64,000 bases of DNA from Paraglaciecola sp030730205. Lineage in GTDB: Bacteria; Pseudomonadota; Gammaproteobacteria; Enterobacterales; Alteromonadaceae. This document shows positions 45,488 to 54,743 of the stretch, one piece after another. The notes beneath the pieces are model-generated. The model was not told the DNA's origin. It did not search any database and saw nothing but the letters and a program-made list of their open reading frames with translations. Each line of letters starts with the position of its first letter. Position 1 is the first letter of the stretch. Both the position numbers and the translations under genes were made by a program. The stretch is taken from NCBI RefSeq assembly GCF_052119645.1, contig NZ_JBGQOM010000001.1, positions 62,001-126,000 of the forward strand, given 5' to 3'.

Positions 45488-46938
45488 TGCACATTCCCCT
45501 TAGCGAGTTGATCCATGTCTAATTTACTGGCTTGCAAATATTTGGCTATTTGACCAATGTTGCCAGCACCTTGGGTCATTAATATGTCTTGATCATTCAG
45601 AATTTCTGCTAATAACTTTGGTAATTCATTTACATGAGAAACATAAATCGGCTCTAACTCGCCTCGCTGGCGAATCGAACGACAAAGGGCTTTGCTGTCG
45701 GCACCGTCGATTTGACTTTCGCCAGCAGAATACACTTCTAGTAGTAGCAATACGTCTACTTGAGAGAGTATTTGCACGAAATCTTCGTACAGGTCGCGAG
45801 TACGCGTGTAACGATGGGGTTGATAGGCCATAACGATGCGCCTGTCGGGCCAGTTATTGCGCGCGACCGCAATGGTGGCAGCGACTTCGGTAGGATGATG
45901 ACCGTAGTCGTCTACCAGAACCACCTGCCCTTTTTGCGTTGTGAAATCACCTAATAGCTCAAAACGTCGGCCAATACCTGAGAAACTCGCCAAGGCGTCA
46001 ACTATCGCCTGATCAGCCACATTTTCATCAGTGGCCACTGCAATCGCAGCCAATGCATTTAATACATTGTGTTTACCTGGAATATTTAATCGAATTTTTA
46101 GCGGCGCTAAGTCAGCACGGAGCACGGTAAATTCACTTTGATTAAAGCCAAGCTTGACATCGATAGCGCGTACGTCTGCATGCTCAGATAATCCGTAAGT
46201 CACATACTTACGGCCAATGCGTGGTAACAACTTAGTCACCACAGGATCATCAATACACATGACCGCTAAGCCATAAAAAGGTAAGTTGTGCAGGAAGTCG
46301 ATGTAGGTGTCTTCCATTTTTTGGAAATCACCTTGGTAGGTATCCATATGGTCGGCTTCAATATTAGTGACAACACTCACCATTGGTTGCAAGTGAATAA
46401 ACGATGCATCACTTTCATCGGCTTCAGCAATCAAATAACGACTCGCCCCTAAACGAGCGTTAGTGCCTGCACTATTAAGCAGCCCACCAATCACAAAGGT
46501 GGGATCGAGCTCTGCTTGCGCAAAAATAGTCGCAATTAAACTGGTAGTAGTGGTTTTTCCATGGGTGCCCGCAATGGCAATACCGTGTCTAAACCGCATT
46601 AACTCAGCTAACATCTCAGCCCGTCGGATAACAGGGATTCGTAATTCTATCGCCGCGCTAACTTCGGCATTACTAGGGTCAATCGCACTTGATACTACAA
46701 CCACGTTCGCCAGTTCAATATTGCTGGCTTGATGACCAATAAATATGCGCGCACCTAAATTTTGTAAGCGTGAAGTCATGCCGTTTTCTTGACGATCAGA
46801 GCCAGACACTTGGTAACCTTCATTCAGCAAGACTTCGGCAATCCCGCCCATACCGGCACCACCAATACCCACAAAGTGGATATGCTTAATGCGTCGCATT
46901 TCTGGTACATGATAATTCATTACGGAGGGTTTAGTCAT
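45484..46938 (-). CDS. murC: UDP-N-acetylmuramate--L-alanine ligase MurC
   Basis: 484 aa Mur ligase adding the first stem residue. IHFVGIGGAGMGGIAEVL (Rossmann start), ATP loop AGTHGKTTTTSL, EADESDASFIHL, the DDYGHHPTEVAAT motif and PHRYTRTRDLYEDF. It overlaps murG by eight bases upstream and ddlB by four downstream. Confidence 0.98.
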   Translation of the reverse strand: MTKPSVMNYHVPEMRRIKHIHFVGIGGAGMGGIAEVLLNEGYQVSGSDRQENGMTSRLQNLGARIFIGHQASNIELANVVVVSSAIDPSNAEVSAAIELRIPVIRRAEMLAELMRFRHGIAIAGTHGKTTTTSLIATIFAQAELDPTFVIGGLLNSAGTNARLGASRYLIAEADESDASFIHLQPMVSVVTNIEADHMDTYQGDFQKMEDTYIDFLHNLPFYGLAVMCIDDPVVTKLLPRIGRKYVTYGLSEHADVRAIDVKLGFNQSEFTVLRADLAPLKIRLNIPGKHNVLNALAAIAVATDENVADQAIVDALASFSGIGRRFELLGDFTTQKGQVVLVDDYGHHPTEVAATIAVARNNWPDRRIVMAYQPHRYTRTRDLYEDFVQILSQVDVLLLLEVYSAGESQIDGADSKALCRSIRQRGELEPIYVSHVNELPKLLAEILNDQDILMTQGAGNIGQIAKYLQASKLDMDQLAKGNVQ

Positions 46939-48031
46939 GACAGCGCCCCGCTAGTTGTTCACAAATTGTAGCAACGTGTTGTGCGGCATCTAAACATGCC
47001 AGTGTTTTTGCTTTTTGGCTCATTAAAATCAATTTTTCTGGTTGTGATAAACAGTGAGTAATCAGATTCTGCAGTGCATCCACTGTGAAACCCGATTGCG
47101 GTAATAGATAAGCAGCACCAGCATCAGCGAGCACCTGGGCATTTTTAGTTTGATGATCATCCACCGCATGCGGCAGGGGCACAAATATTGCGCATACACC
47201 TGCTGCTGCAACTTCTGCCACGGTCAATGCACCGGCTCGGCAAATCACTAAATCTGCCCATGCGTACGCGGCTGGAATGTCATCGATAAATTCAGAAAGT
47301 TGCCAATTGTCTTGCCCATTCAAAGATTGCTGATAAACACGGGTTACCTCATCCAAGTGGCCTTTACCCGTTTGATGGCGCACGTTTACACATGCATTTG
47401 CTACAAGAGCAAGAGGCACGACCTGATTGAGAATTTGCGCGCCTAAACTACCGCCAACAACTAAGATGTTAAGCGGCAACGTGACTTCGGACTTCACAGG
47501 GATGGTGGCAAAGGCAGCACGCACCGGGTTGCCGACCCACTGGTATTTTTCATCGTTTGTATTATTACTAGCTTGCTGAGCTTCAAAGGTATTAGCAAAA
47601 CCGGTTAACACTTTCTTGGCTAAACGCGCCAGAATACGGTTAGTCATACCGGGGGCTGCATTTTGCTCGTGCACAACTAAGGGTTTATTCGCTAACCACG
47701 CAGCAATACCTCCTGGACCACTGGCAAAGCCGCCCAAGCCCAAGACCACATCAGGCTCAAAAGACTTGATAATCTTTTTGGCTTGTAGAACTGATTTAAT
47801 AATTTTAAAAGGCGCAGCAATTAAGCGCAGTAAGCCGTTATTTCTAACCCCTACGACGTCAATAAAACTAATTGGAAAACCCGCCTGAGGCACTAGCTGT
47901 GCTTCCATTCTTTCGCTCGTACCCAACCAATGAATCTGCCAGTTTTTATCAGCAAGAAGCTGAGCAACTGATAAGCCGGGAAATACATGTCCGCCAGTAC
48001 CGCCAGCCATTACTAACAAACGCTTAGTCAT
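46931..48031 (-). CDS. murG: UDP-GlcNAc:lipid I transferase MurG
   Basis: 366 aa GT-B glycosyltransferase at the inner face of the membrane that turns lipid I into lipid II. The glycine loops GGTGGHVFPG and GGSLGAQILN are intact, along with the UDP-GlcNAc site ICRAGALTVAEVAAAG and PLPHAVDDHQTKNA. It overlaps ftsW and murC by eight bases each. Confidence 0.98.
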   Translation of the reverse strand: MTKRLLVMAGGTGGHVFPGLSVAQLLADKNWQIHWLGTSERMEAQLVPQAGFPISFIDVVGVRNNGLLRLIAAPFKIIKSVLQAKKIIKSFEPDVVLGLGGFASGPGGIAAWLANKPLVVHEQNAAPGMTNRILARLAKKVLTGFANTFEAQQASNNTNDEKYQWVGNPVRAAFATIPVKSEVTLPLNILVVGGSLGAQILNQVVPLALVANACVNVRHQTGKGHLDEVTRVYQQSLNGQDNWQLSEFIDDIPAAYAWADLVICRAGALTVAEVAAAGVCAIFVPLPHAVDDHQTKNAQVLADAGAAYLLPQSGFTVDALQNLITHCLSQPEKLILMSQKAKTLACLDAAQHVATICEQLAGRCHD

Positions 48032-49373
48032 GTAAGCCTCCGTCAGTGTATTTTTTGCTCTTTGGTTTTTTTAAGCTTTCAAGTACTTGGCTCAAACGAT
48101 TTTTACCGGCGGCTTGAGGATCATCTTGTTGCTGTAAGGGCTTACGATTTCCTTTACTACCAGACCCCTTATTCATGGCTTGTATGCCATCAACACGAAG
48201 TTCAAAATCAATGCGCACTAAAATACCCACTGCAATTGCCATGATAATTAAACTAGAACCACCATAACTGAGTAGAGGAAAGGTCAAGCCTTTGGTGGGT
48301 AAAATACCGGCACTTGCGCCGACATTTACAGCAGTTTGTAAACTAAACCATATGCCAATGGAATAGGCTAAATAGGCATCAAAAGGCCGCTCTTTACGCA
48401 AGGCTAAATTTCCCATACGCATGGCCTTCATCACGATGACAAACATCAAAACGAGCACCGTGAGCACACCGGCAAAACCAAACTCTTCCGCCAATATGGC
48501 CATGATGAAGTCGGTATGTGCTTCAGGAAGATACTCCAGTTTTTGTAAGCTATTACCTAAGCCTTGACCAAATAAATCGCCTCGACCATAAGCCATCAGT
48601 GACTGCGTTAATTGATAGCCGCTGCCAAATGGATCAGCCCACGGGTCCAAAAACGAAGTAACACGGATCATACGGTAGGGCTCTATGATGATCAGCGCGA
48701 CAATAACTAAAATGCCTGTAATGGCTAAGCCAAAAAATTGCCATAGTTTAGCACCGACTAAAAATAACAGGCCAACAGTGGTAAATAACATCACTACCAC
48801 AGTCCCTAAATCTGGCTGCATTAATAGTAAAAACGCCAGGGCGCCAAAAACGATAAGCGGTTTGATAAACCCTTTTAAGTTTTCAGTCACTTCTTCGAAT
48901 CGCCTAACTAAGTATCCGGCTAGGTAGCAAAAGAAAAACAACTTAGCCGGCTCAGCAGCTTGAATGGTAATAGGGCCGATAACTAACCACCGGGTACTGC
49001 CGTTAACGCTGCGACCTATGATCAAAACCGCAATCAAGAGGCCGATAGCTAAAAGCAGCAACCAGGGGTTACTCACCCGCCACCAGCGCATGGGTATTTG
49101 GATAACTAACAAGGCGGTGATAATAGCCAATGAAATGTAGATACCATGGCGAATTGCAAAATAAAAAGGATTGTCATAAAGCCTATCAGCCACCGGCATA
49201 GATGCTGAGGTGACGATGATAAAACCAATCGATAGTATGGCTAAAGCAACCAGTAAAAGCACCGCATCATAAGTTTTAGGCGATTCAGCGCTTTTTGAAG
49301 GTGCCGCACTATCGTGTTTTTTCACAAATAGATGACGCAGGGTATCCATCTTTGACTGCACTAAGGTTGTCAT
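48024..49373 (-). CDS. ftsW: Septal peptidoglycan polymerase FtsW
   Basis: 449 aa SEDS protein with about ten membrane helices. It polymerises lipid II at the septum with FtsI. Family signatures include NGSTRWLVIGPITIQAAEPAKL, PDLGTVVV and the C-terminal GILPTKGLTFPLLSYGGSS. ATG 49373 is chosen because it overlaps the murD stop as ATGA (49370-49373); the frame is open to 49421. The cytoplasmic N-terminal tail is about 45 residues, longer than usual, and a basic tail ends the protein. Confidence 0.97.
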   Translation of the reverse strand: MTTLVQSKMDTLRHLFVKKHDSAAPSKSAESPKTYDAVLLLVALAILSIGFIIVTSASMPVADRLYDNPFYFAIRHGIYISLAIITALLVIQIPMRWWRVSNPWLLLLAIGLLIAVLIIGRSVNGSTRWLVIGPITIQAAEPAKLFFFCYLAGYLVRRFEEVTENLKGFIKPLIVFGALAFLLLMQPDLGTVVVMLFTTVGLLFLVGAKLWQFFGLAITGILVIVALIIIEPYRMIRVTSFLDPWADPFGSGYQLTQSLMAYGRGDLFGQGLGNSLQKLEYLPEAHTDFIMAILAEEFGFAGVLTVLVLMFVIVMKAMRMGNLALRKERPFDAYLAYSIGIWFSLQTAVNVGASAGILPTKGLTFPLLSYGGSSLIIMAIAVGILVRIDFELRVDGIQAMNKGSGSKGNRKPLQQQDDPQAAGKNRLSQVLESLKKPKSKKYTDGGLHD

Positions 49374-50692
49374 ACCGTGCACTCCTGCATCACAACTTGC
49401 TGGACCGCTTGGGCGAAACAATCTCCACGGTGTTGGTAATTGTTGAACATATCAAGGCTTGCACAGGCAGGAGACAACAAAACGATGTCGTTTTTCTGTG
49501 CATGCTGGGCAGCAACGCTTACCGCTTCTTCTAAACTCGTCACTTGACAACTACCCGCTTTCAACGCGGCGATGTGTCCGCCGTCTTGACCCAGAGTAAT
49601 CAGAAAGTCTATTTTTTCATTTAATACTAGCCCAAGAGGACTAAAATCAGCGCCCTTACCTTGGCCACCAGCAATAAGAATCATTTTACCCGCACAGGTA
49701 CTGGCCAAGCCTTCAATAGCCGCAAGTGTTGCGCCTACATTGGTGGCTTTAGAATCATTGATCCAGCGCACGTGATCATGTATCGCTACGGTTTGACAGC
49801 GATGCGGCAAACCGGCAAAACACTTTGCCCCTTGTTTTATGCCATCCATAGTGGCACCAGCAAGCAAGGATAAGGCGCTAGCGGCTTGAATATTCAGCAT
49901 ATTGTGCGCACCCACTAACAAACATTCGGCACTGCTTAACCAGTGCTGACCTTGATAAAGAATACTGCTGGTGTCGTTATCCCAACTGAAATCATGTTCA
50001 CTGGCCGAAAGGCCGAAGGTGATATTCACTGCTCTGTTACTAGGTTGAGTAGCCGATTCATCGCGGCTGGCCACGACAAATTCGGCATTATCATAAATCC
50101 GGTGTTTGATGTTCTTATAATTTTCTACGCTACCGTGACGATCAAGGTGATCATCACAAATATTCAGCACCGTCGCCGATACCGCTTTTAAAGAGCTCAT
50201 TGTTTCGAGTTGAAAACTTGATAGTTCCAATACCACGATGTCTGCCGGTGTATTGAGCAGCGCGAGTGCAGGTACACCGATGTTACCGCCCATTAACACC
50301 TGTAAACCTGATGCTTTACACATCTCGACCACTAAGTGAGTCACGGTGGATTTGCCATTTGAGCCAGTAATCGCAATCAGCGGTAAAGTATTAAAACGTG
50401 CAAATAATTCAATATCGCCGACAACATTAACGCCTAGGGCAATAGCATGTTGTATCGCTGGTGTTTGCAGGCTTACGCCAGGACTTAAGACAATCAAGTC
50501 GGCTTGGCTTAATATTTCAGCATCAAATTCACCAAGATGGACTGGAATATCTAAGGCATGTTGCAAAGCGCTTCGACTATCCATGGCTGTTACCTTGGCC
50601 CCTTGAGCCAATAAAAACTGCACGCAGGACAAGCCGGTCAGGCCCAGTCCTACTACCACAATGTTTTTATTTGCCAAGTTGATGCTTGCCAT
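49370..50692 (-). CDS. murD: UDP-N-acetylmuramoylalanine--D-glutamate ligase MurD
   Basis: 440 aa Mur ligase adding D-Glu. IVVVGLGLTGLSCVQFL (N domain), ATP loop TGSNGKSTVTHLV, LELSSFQLE, ICDDHLDRHGS and the central NDSKATNVGATLAAI block are all family marks. ATG 50692 is chosen; an upstream TTG at 50704 is in frame. The start is 18 bases after the mraY stop. Confidence 0.97.
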   Translation of the reverse strand: MASINLANKNIVVVGLGLTGLSCVQFLLAQGAKVTAMDSRSALQHALDIPVHLGEFDAEILSQADLIVLSPGVSLQTPAIQHAIALGVNVVGDIELFARFNTLPLIAITGSNGKSTVTHLVVEMCKASGLQVLMGGNIGVPALALLNTPADIVVLELSSFQLETMSSLKAVSATVLNICDDHLDRHGSVENYKNIKHRIYDNAEFVVASRDESATQPSNRAVNITFGLSASEHDFSWDNDTSSILYQGQHWLSSAECLLVGAHNMLNIQAASALSLLAGATMDGIKQGAKCFAGLPHRCQTVAIHDHVRWINDSKATNVGATLAAIEGLASTCAGKMILIAGGQGKGADFSPLGLVLNEKIDFLITLGQDGGHIAALKAGSCQVTSLEEAVSVAAQHAQKNDIVLLSPACASLDMFNNYQHRGDCFAQAVQQVVMQECTV

Positions 50693-50710
50693 GTCGAGTA
50701 TCAATTCCTG

Positions 50711-51793
50711 TTATCTGAGTTTTAAGGTCGCTAAACCAATTAATACTAAAATTAACGATATGATCCAAAAGCGCACAATTACCCGCGGTTCTGGCCAGCC
50801 TTTTAGTTCGTAATGATGATGAATAGGTGCCATTCGGAAGATGCGTTGCCCGCGTAATTTAAAGGAGCCCACTTGCAATATCACTGACAGCGTTTCTGCA
50901 ACAAACACCCCCCCCATAATGATCAATACGATTTCTTGGCGCACGAGTACCGCCAAAATGCCTAAGGTACCGCCCAGCGCTAAAGAGCCAACATCACCCA
51001 TAAAGACTTGAGCTGGATAGGTGTTAAACCACAAAAAACCCAACCCTGCGCCCACAATGGCTGTGCACACAATAACCAACTCACTGGTAAGCGGAATGTG
51101 GGGAATATTTAAGTAAGCTGAAAAATTAACGTTACCGGTGGTGTAAGCAAAAATAGCAAAGGCGCCAGCAACTAATATGGTCGGCACAATCGCTAAACCG
51201 TCTAAACCATCTGTTAAATTAACGGCATTACTGGTACCGACAATGACAAAGTAAGTAGACACCAAGAAGAACAAACCCATTTGAGGCATTACTTCTTTGA
51301 AAAACGGCACAAGCAGAGCGGTTTCAGCGGGATTTTGCTGACTAGCATATAAATAAAACGCCACCGCAATCGCTATCACCGACTGCCAAAAATACTTCCA
51401 ACGGGCAATTAGGCCCTTGGGATCTTTGCGAATGACTTTACGATAGTCGTCAATAAATCCAATGATGCCATAGGTGGTTACAACAAAGAGTGTCACCCAC
51501 ACGTAGCGGTTTGATAGGTCGGCCCACAGCAATACACTAGTAATGATAGCCGCCAAAATTAATAAGCCTCCCATAGTAGGGGTGCCCGATTTAACCAAAT
51601 GGGTTTGAGGACCATCAGTTCTGACAGTTTGGCCGATTTGCAAGTGCTGCAACCAGCGGATCATCTTTGGCCCAATAATCAAGGCAATCAATAACGCGGT
51701 TAACGTACTCAAAATGGCCCGCAGGGTTAGATAAGTAAATACATTAAATCCAGCATCAAACTGCTTTAGCCATTCGGCTAGCCAAATTAACAT
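50711..51793 (-). CDS. mraY: Phospho-MurNAc-pentapeptide translocase MraY
   Basis: 360 aa with ten membrane helices. It transfers phospho-MurNAc-pentapeptide to undecaprenyl phosphate, making lipid I. GFIDDYRKV holds the metal-binding Asp pair, VNLTDGLDGLA the substrate Asp, and the APIHHHYELKGWPEP histidine loop is near the C-terminus. KSGTPTMGGLLI is the first cytoplasmic signature. It overlaps murF by seven bases. Confidence 0.98.
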   Translation of the reverse strand: MLIWLAEWLKQFDAGFNVFTYLTLRAILSTLTALLIALIIGPKMIRWLQHLQIGQTVRTDGPQTHLVKSGTPTMGGLLILAAIITSVLLWADLSNRYVWVTLFVVTTYGIIGFIDDYRKVIRKDPKGLIARWKYFWQSVIAIAVAFYLYASQQNPAETALLVPFFKEVMPQMGLFFLVSTYFVIVGTSNAVNLTDGLDGLAIVPTILVAGAFAIFAYTTGNVNFSAYLNIPHIPLTSELVIVCTAIVGAGLGFLWFNTYPAQVFMGDVGSLALGGTLGILAVLVRQEIVLIIMGGVFVAETLSVILQVGSFKLRGQRIFRMAPIHHHYELKGWPEPRVIVRFWIISLILVLIGLATLKLR

Positions 51794-53193
51794 GCCATCA
51801 ACTCCCTAACCCTTTCAAACTTTCCCAAGCCAGAATCCTCCAATGCCTTAACTACTCTTTCCATTTTTGCACTGCGAGAGCCTTTCACCAAAATAGTGAT
51901 GTCGCGTTTTTCAGTGCCTAGCTGCTGTAATACAAACTCAGTTAATTGACTTATTTCACTAAAATGTTTACCGCTGTCATTAAATACCGCGCTGGCGCTT
52001 TGGCTTAATACACCAAGAGTGAATAACTCATCTATGCCTTTTTGTTGGGCGTATTCGCCCACTTGCTCATGGTAATAGCGGGCCTTTTCACCCAATTCAG
52101 CCATATCACCTAAGATCAGAATTCTGCGTCCTGCAAAACTCGCAAGTAAGTCGATTGCGGCGTTAACCGAGCCTACGTTAGCGTTGTAGGTATCATCGAG
52201 TACCTTAACTTGGTTACTCAATTGTTTGACATGCAAACGACCAGCAACATGGGGCATATTGCGCAAGCCCTCGGCAACATCATTAAGACTCGCCCCTACA
52301 CCTAAGGCTAAGGCAGACGCCACCAAGGCATTACTAACGTTATGCATACCTGGTAAAGAAAGAGATACATTAACCCGACCTTGAGGCGTAACCATGTCAA
52401 ATTGAGCACAGCCATCAAGGCCTAAGACCGTATCTTGCGCATAGAACTCCACCTGTTTCTCACTAGAGAAACATTGGACATTATTTAAGCGTAATTTCCC
52501 TTTCCAAAAATCATAAAACTGGGTGTCAGCATTTAATATTGCAACGCCGTGTTCTGATAAGCCGTTAAAAATTTCACTTTTTGCTCTCGCTACGCCCAAT
52601 AAACTGCCAAAACCTTCTAAATGGGCAGCGGCGACATTGACGATAGTGGCGACATCAGGTTTAACAAGTTCGGTGGTGTAGGCAATTTCACCTAGGTGAT
52701 TAGCACCCATTTCAATCACTGCGAATTCGTGCTCAGCCTCAAGGCGCAACAAGGTTAAGGGCACGCCGATATCGTTATTAAAATTGCCTTTGGTAGCCAA
52801 TACTTTGCCACGGCGAGATAAAATAGCCGCAACCATTTCTTTAACCGTGGTTTTACCACTACTACCGGTGATACCCACCGTTAGGGGAGATAGCTGATGT
52901 TTGACTGCGCCTGCAAGATGTCCCAAGGCCAATTTTGTGTCGCCAACCACGATCTGAGCAATATCAACATCTACTGGATGACTGACAATAGCCGCGATAG
53001 CGCCCAAATCATGGGCTTGTTTAACAAAGTGATGCCCATCAAAATTAGGCCCCTGTAAGGCAATAAATAAGGCACCCTTTTCAATATTACGGGTATCGGT
53101 GCTGACGCTTTCAATCACGATAGATTGCGTTTTTGCATCAACTAGCTGCCCTCGAATATGCTCAGCCACCCATGAAAGTGAAACTGGGATCAT
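51787..53193 (-). CDS. murF: UDP-MurNAc-tripeptide--D-Ala-D-Ala ligase MurF
   Basis: 468 aa Mur ligase completing the pentapeptide. Markers are VSTDTRNIEKGALFIALQG, ATP loop TGSSGKTTVKEMV, NFNNDIGVPLTLL, VIEMGANHLGEIAY and DDTYNANVGSVNAAIDLL. It overlaps murE by four bases and mraY by seven, so the operon is tightly coupled here. Confidence 0.98.
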   Translation of the reverse strand: MIPVSLSWVAEHIRGQLVDAKTQSIVIESVSTDTRNIEKGALFIALQGPNFDGHHFVKQAHDLGAIAAIVSHPVDVDIAQIVVGDTKLALGHLAGAVKHQLSPLTVGITGSSGKTTVKEMVAAILSRRGKVLATKGNFNNDIGVPLTLLRLEAEHEFAVIEMGANHLGEIAYTTELVKPDVATIVNVAAAHLEGFGSLLGVARAKSEIFNGLSEHGVAILNADTQFYDFWKGKLRLNNVQCFSSEKQVEFYAQDTVLGLDGCAQFDMVTPQGRVNVSLSLPGMHNVSNALVASALALGVGASLNDVAEGLRNMPHVAGRLHVKQLSNQVKVLDDTYNANVGSVNAAIDLLASFAGRRILILGDMAELGEKARYYHEQVGEYAQQKGIDELFTLGVLSQSASAVFNDSGKHFSEISQLTEFVLQQLGTEKRDITILVKGSRSAKMERVVKALEDSGLGKFERVRELMAC

Positions 53194-54743
53194 GATGTTT
53201 TCCCCTGTTGAAACTGTTTTACAAACGCTCGTTCGTCGTAAGCTTGGCTCTGGTGGCCAATGATTTGATAATCCTCATGTCCTTTACCCGCGACTAAAAT
53301 AAAGTCGTGCTCCGTGCATTGCTGTGCTGCTATTTCAATCGCTTTTGTACGGCTGTGCTCCACTAAAATTGTCTGAGGGTCACGGCAGCCTTGTAGAATG
53401 TCTTCAACTATTCTTTTTGGCTCTTCACTGCGCACATTGTCATCGGTAATGACAACACGGTCTGCTAAGCGTTCAGCAATCGCGCCCATTAGTGGACGTT
53501 TGCCTGTATCTCGGTCGCCCCCACAGCCAAAAACGCACCACAATTGACCTTGGCAATGTTGGCGCACTGCTAACAACGACTTTTCTAAGGCATCGGGGGT
53601 ATGGGCATAATCCACTACAATAGTGGCTCTACCTGGATGACTAAACAGCTCCATTCGACCCGCCACCGGCTGCAGCTTTTGTGCAATATAAGCAATATTT
53701 TTTAGGTTTTTACCCAAACACAGCTGCGCAGTAATGGCAGCAAGCGCATTACTGATATTAAATTCACCCACCAAATTTAAACGCAACTCACAATTGCCCC
53801 ATGACGATTCCAAGCTGAAGCGCACACCAAAAGCAGTAAATTGAATGTTGTTGGCTAGGCAGTATTGATAGTCTTTGGATACGCTGTCTTTTGCCATATT
53901 TAAGCCATACACAACAACCTGAGTATTTTTTGCACTCGTGGCTAACCAATTAAGATGCTCAGGATCATTCCCATTGAGTACTGCATACTTCAGACTTGGC
54001 TGCGCCAGCAACAGACGTTTGGCTCTTGCGTAATCGTCCATGGTGTGGTGATAGTCGAGGTGGTCTCGGCTTAAATTAGTAAATACGGCGACATCTGTTT
54101 TCAGCGCAGCTAAACGCTTTTGTACTAGGGCATGGGAAGACGCTTCCAGCGCAACTTGGGATGCACCTTCACCCACAAATTCGGCTAATAAACGCTGAAT
54201 ACTAATGGCGTCAGGGGTAGTATTCACGGTGCTATGCAACTGGCTCAATTGGTGGTAAATACCGGATCCCAAGGTGCCGATGGAGGCACTACGCTCGCCC
54301 AATAAGTAAGCAAGTTGATTGCATAATTGCACCACAGAGGTTTTACCGTTGGTCCCCGTTACCGCCACCACAGATAAAGAATTAGCAGGATGCTGATAAA
54401 AATAAGCGGCTAGTTTTGATAATTTTTCAGCTAATTCAAAAAAGCATATAATCAGCGAGTTGTCTCGCATCGTCACTTGGCCATGTAACTCAGCGCTGTC
54501 GCACTGAGCAATAATAACCTTGGCCCCTAAACTCACTGCCTGAGGAATAAAATCACGTCCGTCTCGGCTATGACCTTTAATTGCTATAAACGCTTTATGA
54601 ATAGCAACATCACGACTGTCTAAGACCAGCTCGGTGATCATGATATCTGGGGCGCTAATTCCAAAATTAGCCAGTAGGCTTTGAATACTTTGCGCAAAAG
54701 GCTCAGCAAATTGACTTTCAATACTTAACATATCAACCCGCAT
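53190..54743 (-). CDS. murE: UDP-MurNAc-L-Ala-D-Glu--meso-diaminopimelate ligase MurE
   Basis: 517 aa Mur ligase adding the third residue. ATP loop TGTNGKTSVVQL, NTTPDAISIQRL, LEASSHALVQKRL, VDYAHTPDALEK and DNVRSEEPKRI. The DNxR motif predicts meso-diaminopimelate as substrate, as in Gram-negatives. ATG 54743 has a strong GGAGGT four bases upstream, inside the ftsI 3' end (11-base overlap). Confidence 0.98.
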   Translation of the reverse strand: MRVDMLSIESQFAEPFAQSIQSLLANFGISAPDIMITELVLDSRDVAIHKAFIAIKGHSRDGRDFIPQAVSLGAKVIIAQCDSAELHGQVTMRDNSLIICFFELAEKLSKLAAYFYQHPANSLSVVAVTGTNGKTSVVQLCNQLAYLLGERSASIGTLGSGIYHQLSQLHSTVNTTPDAISIQRLLAEFVGEGASQVALEASSHALVQKRLAALKTDVAVFTNLSRDHLDYHHTMDDYARAKRLLLAQPSLKYAVLNGNDPEHLNWLATSAKNTQVVVYGLNMAKDSVSKDYQYCLANNIQFTAFGVRFSLESSWGNCELRLNLVGEFNISNALAAITAQLCLGKNLKNIAYIAQKLQPVAGRMELFSHPGRATIVVDYAHTPDALEKSLLAVRQHCQGQLWCVFGCGGDRDTGKRPLMGAIAERLADRVVITDDNVRSEEPKRIVEDILQGCRDPQTILVEHSRTKAIEIAAQQCTEHDFILVAGKGHEDYQIIGHQSQAYDERAFVKQFQQGKTS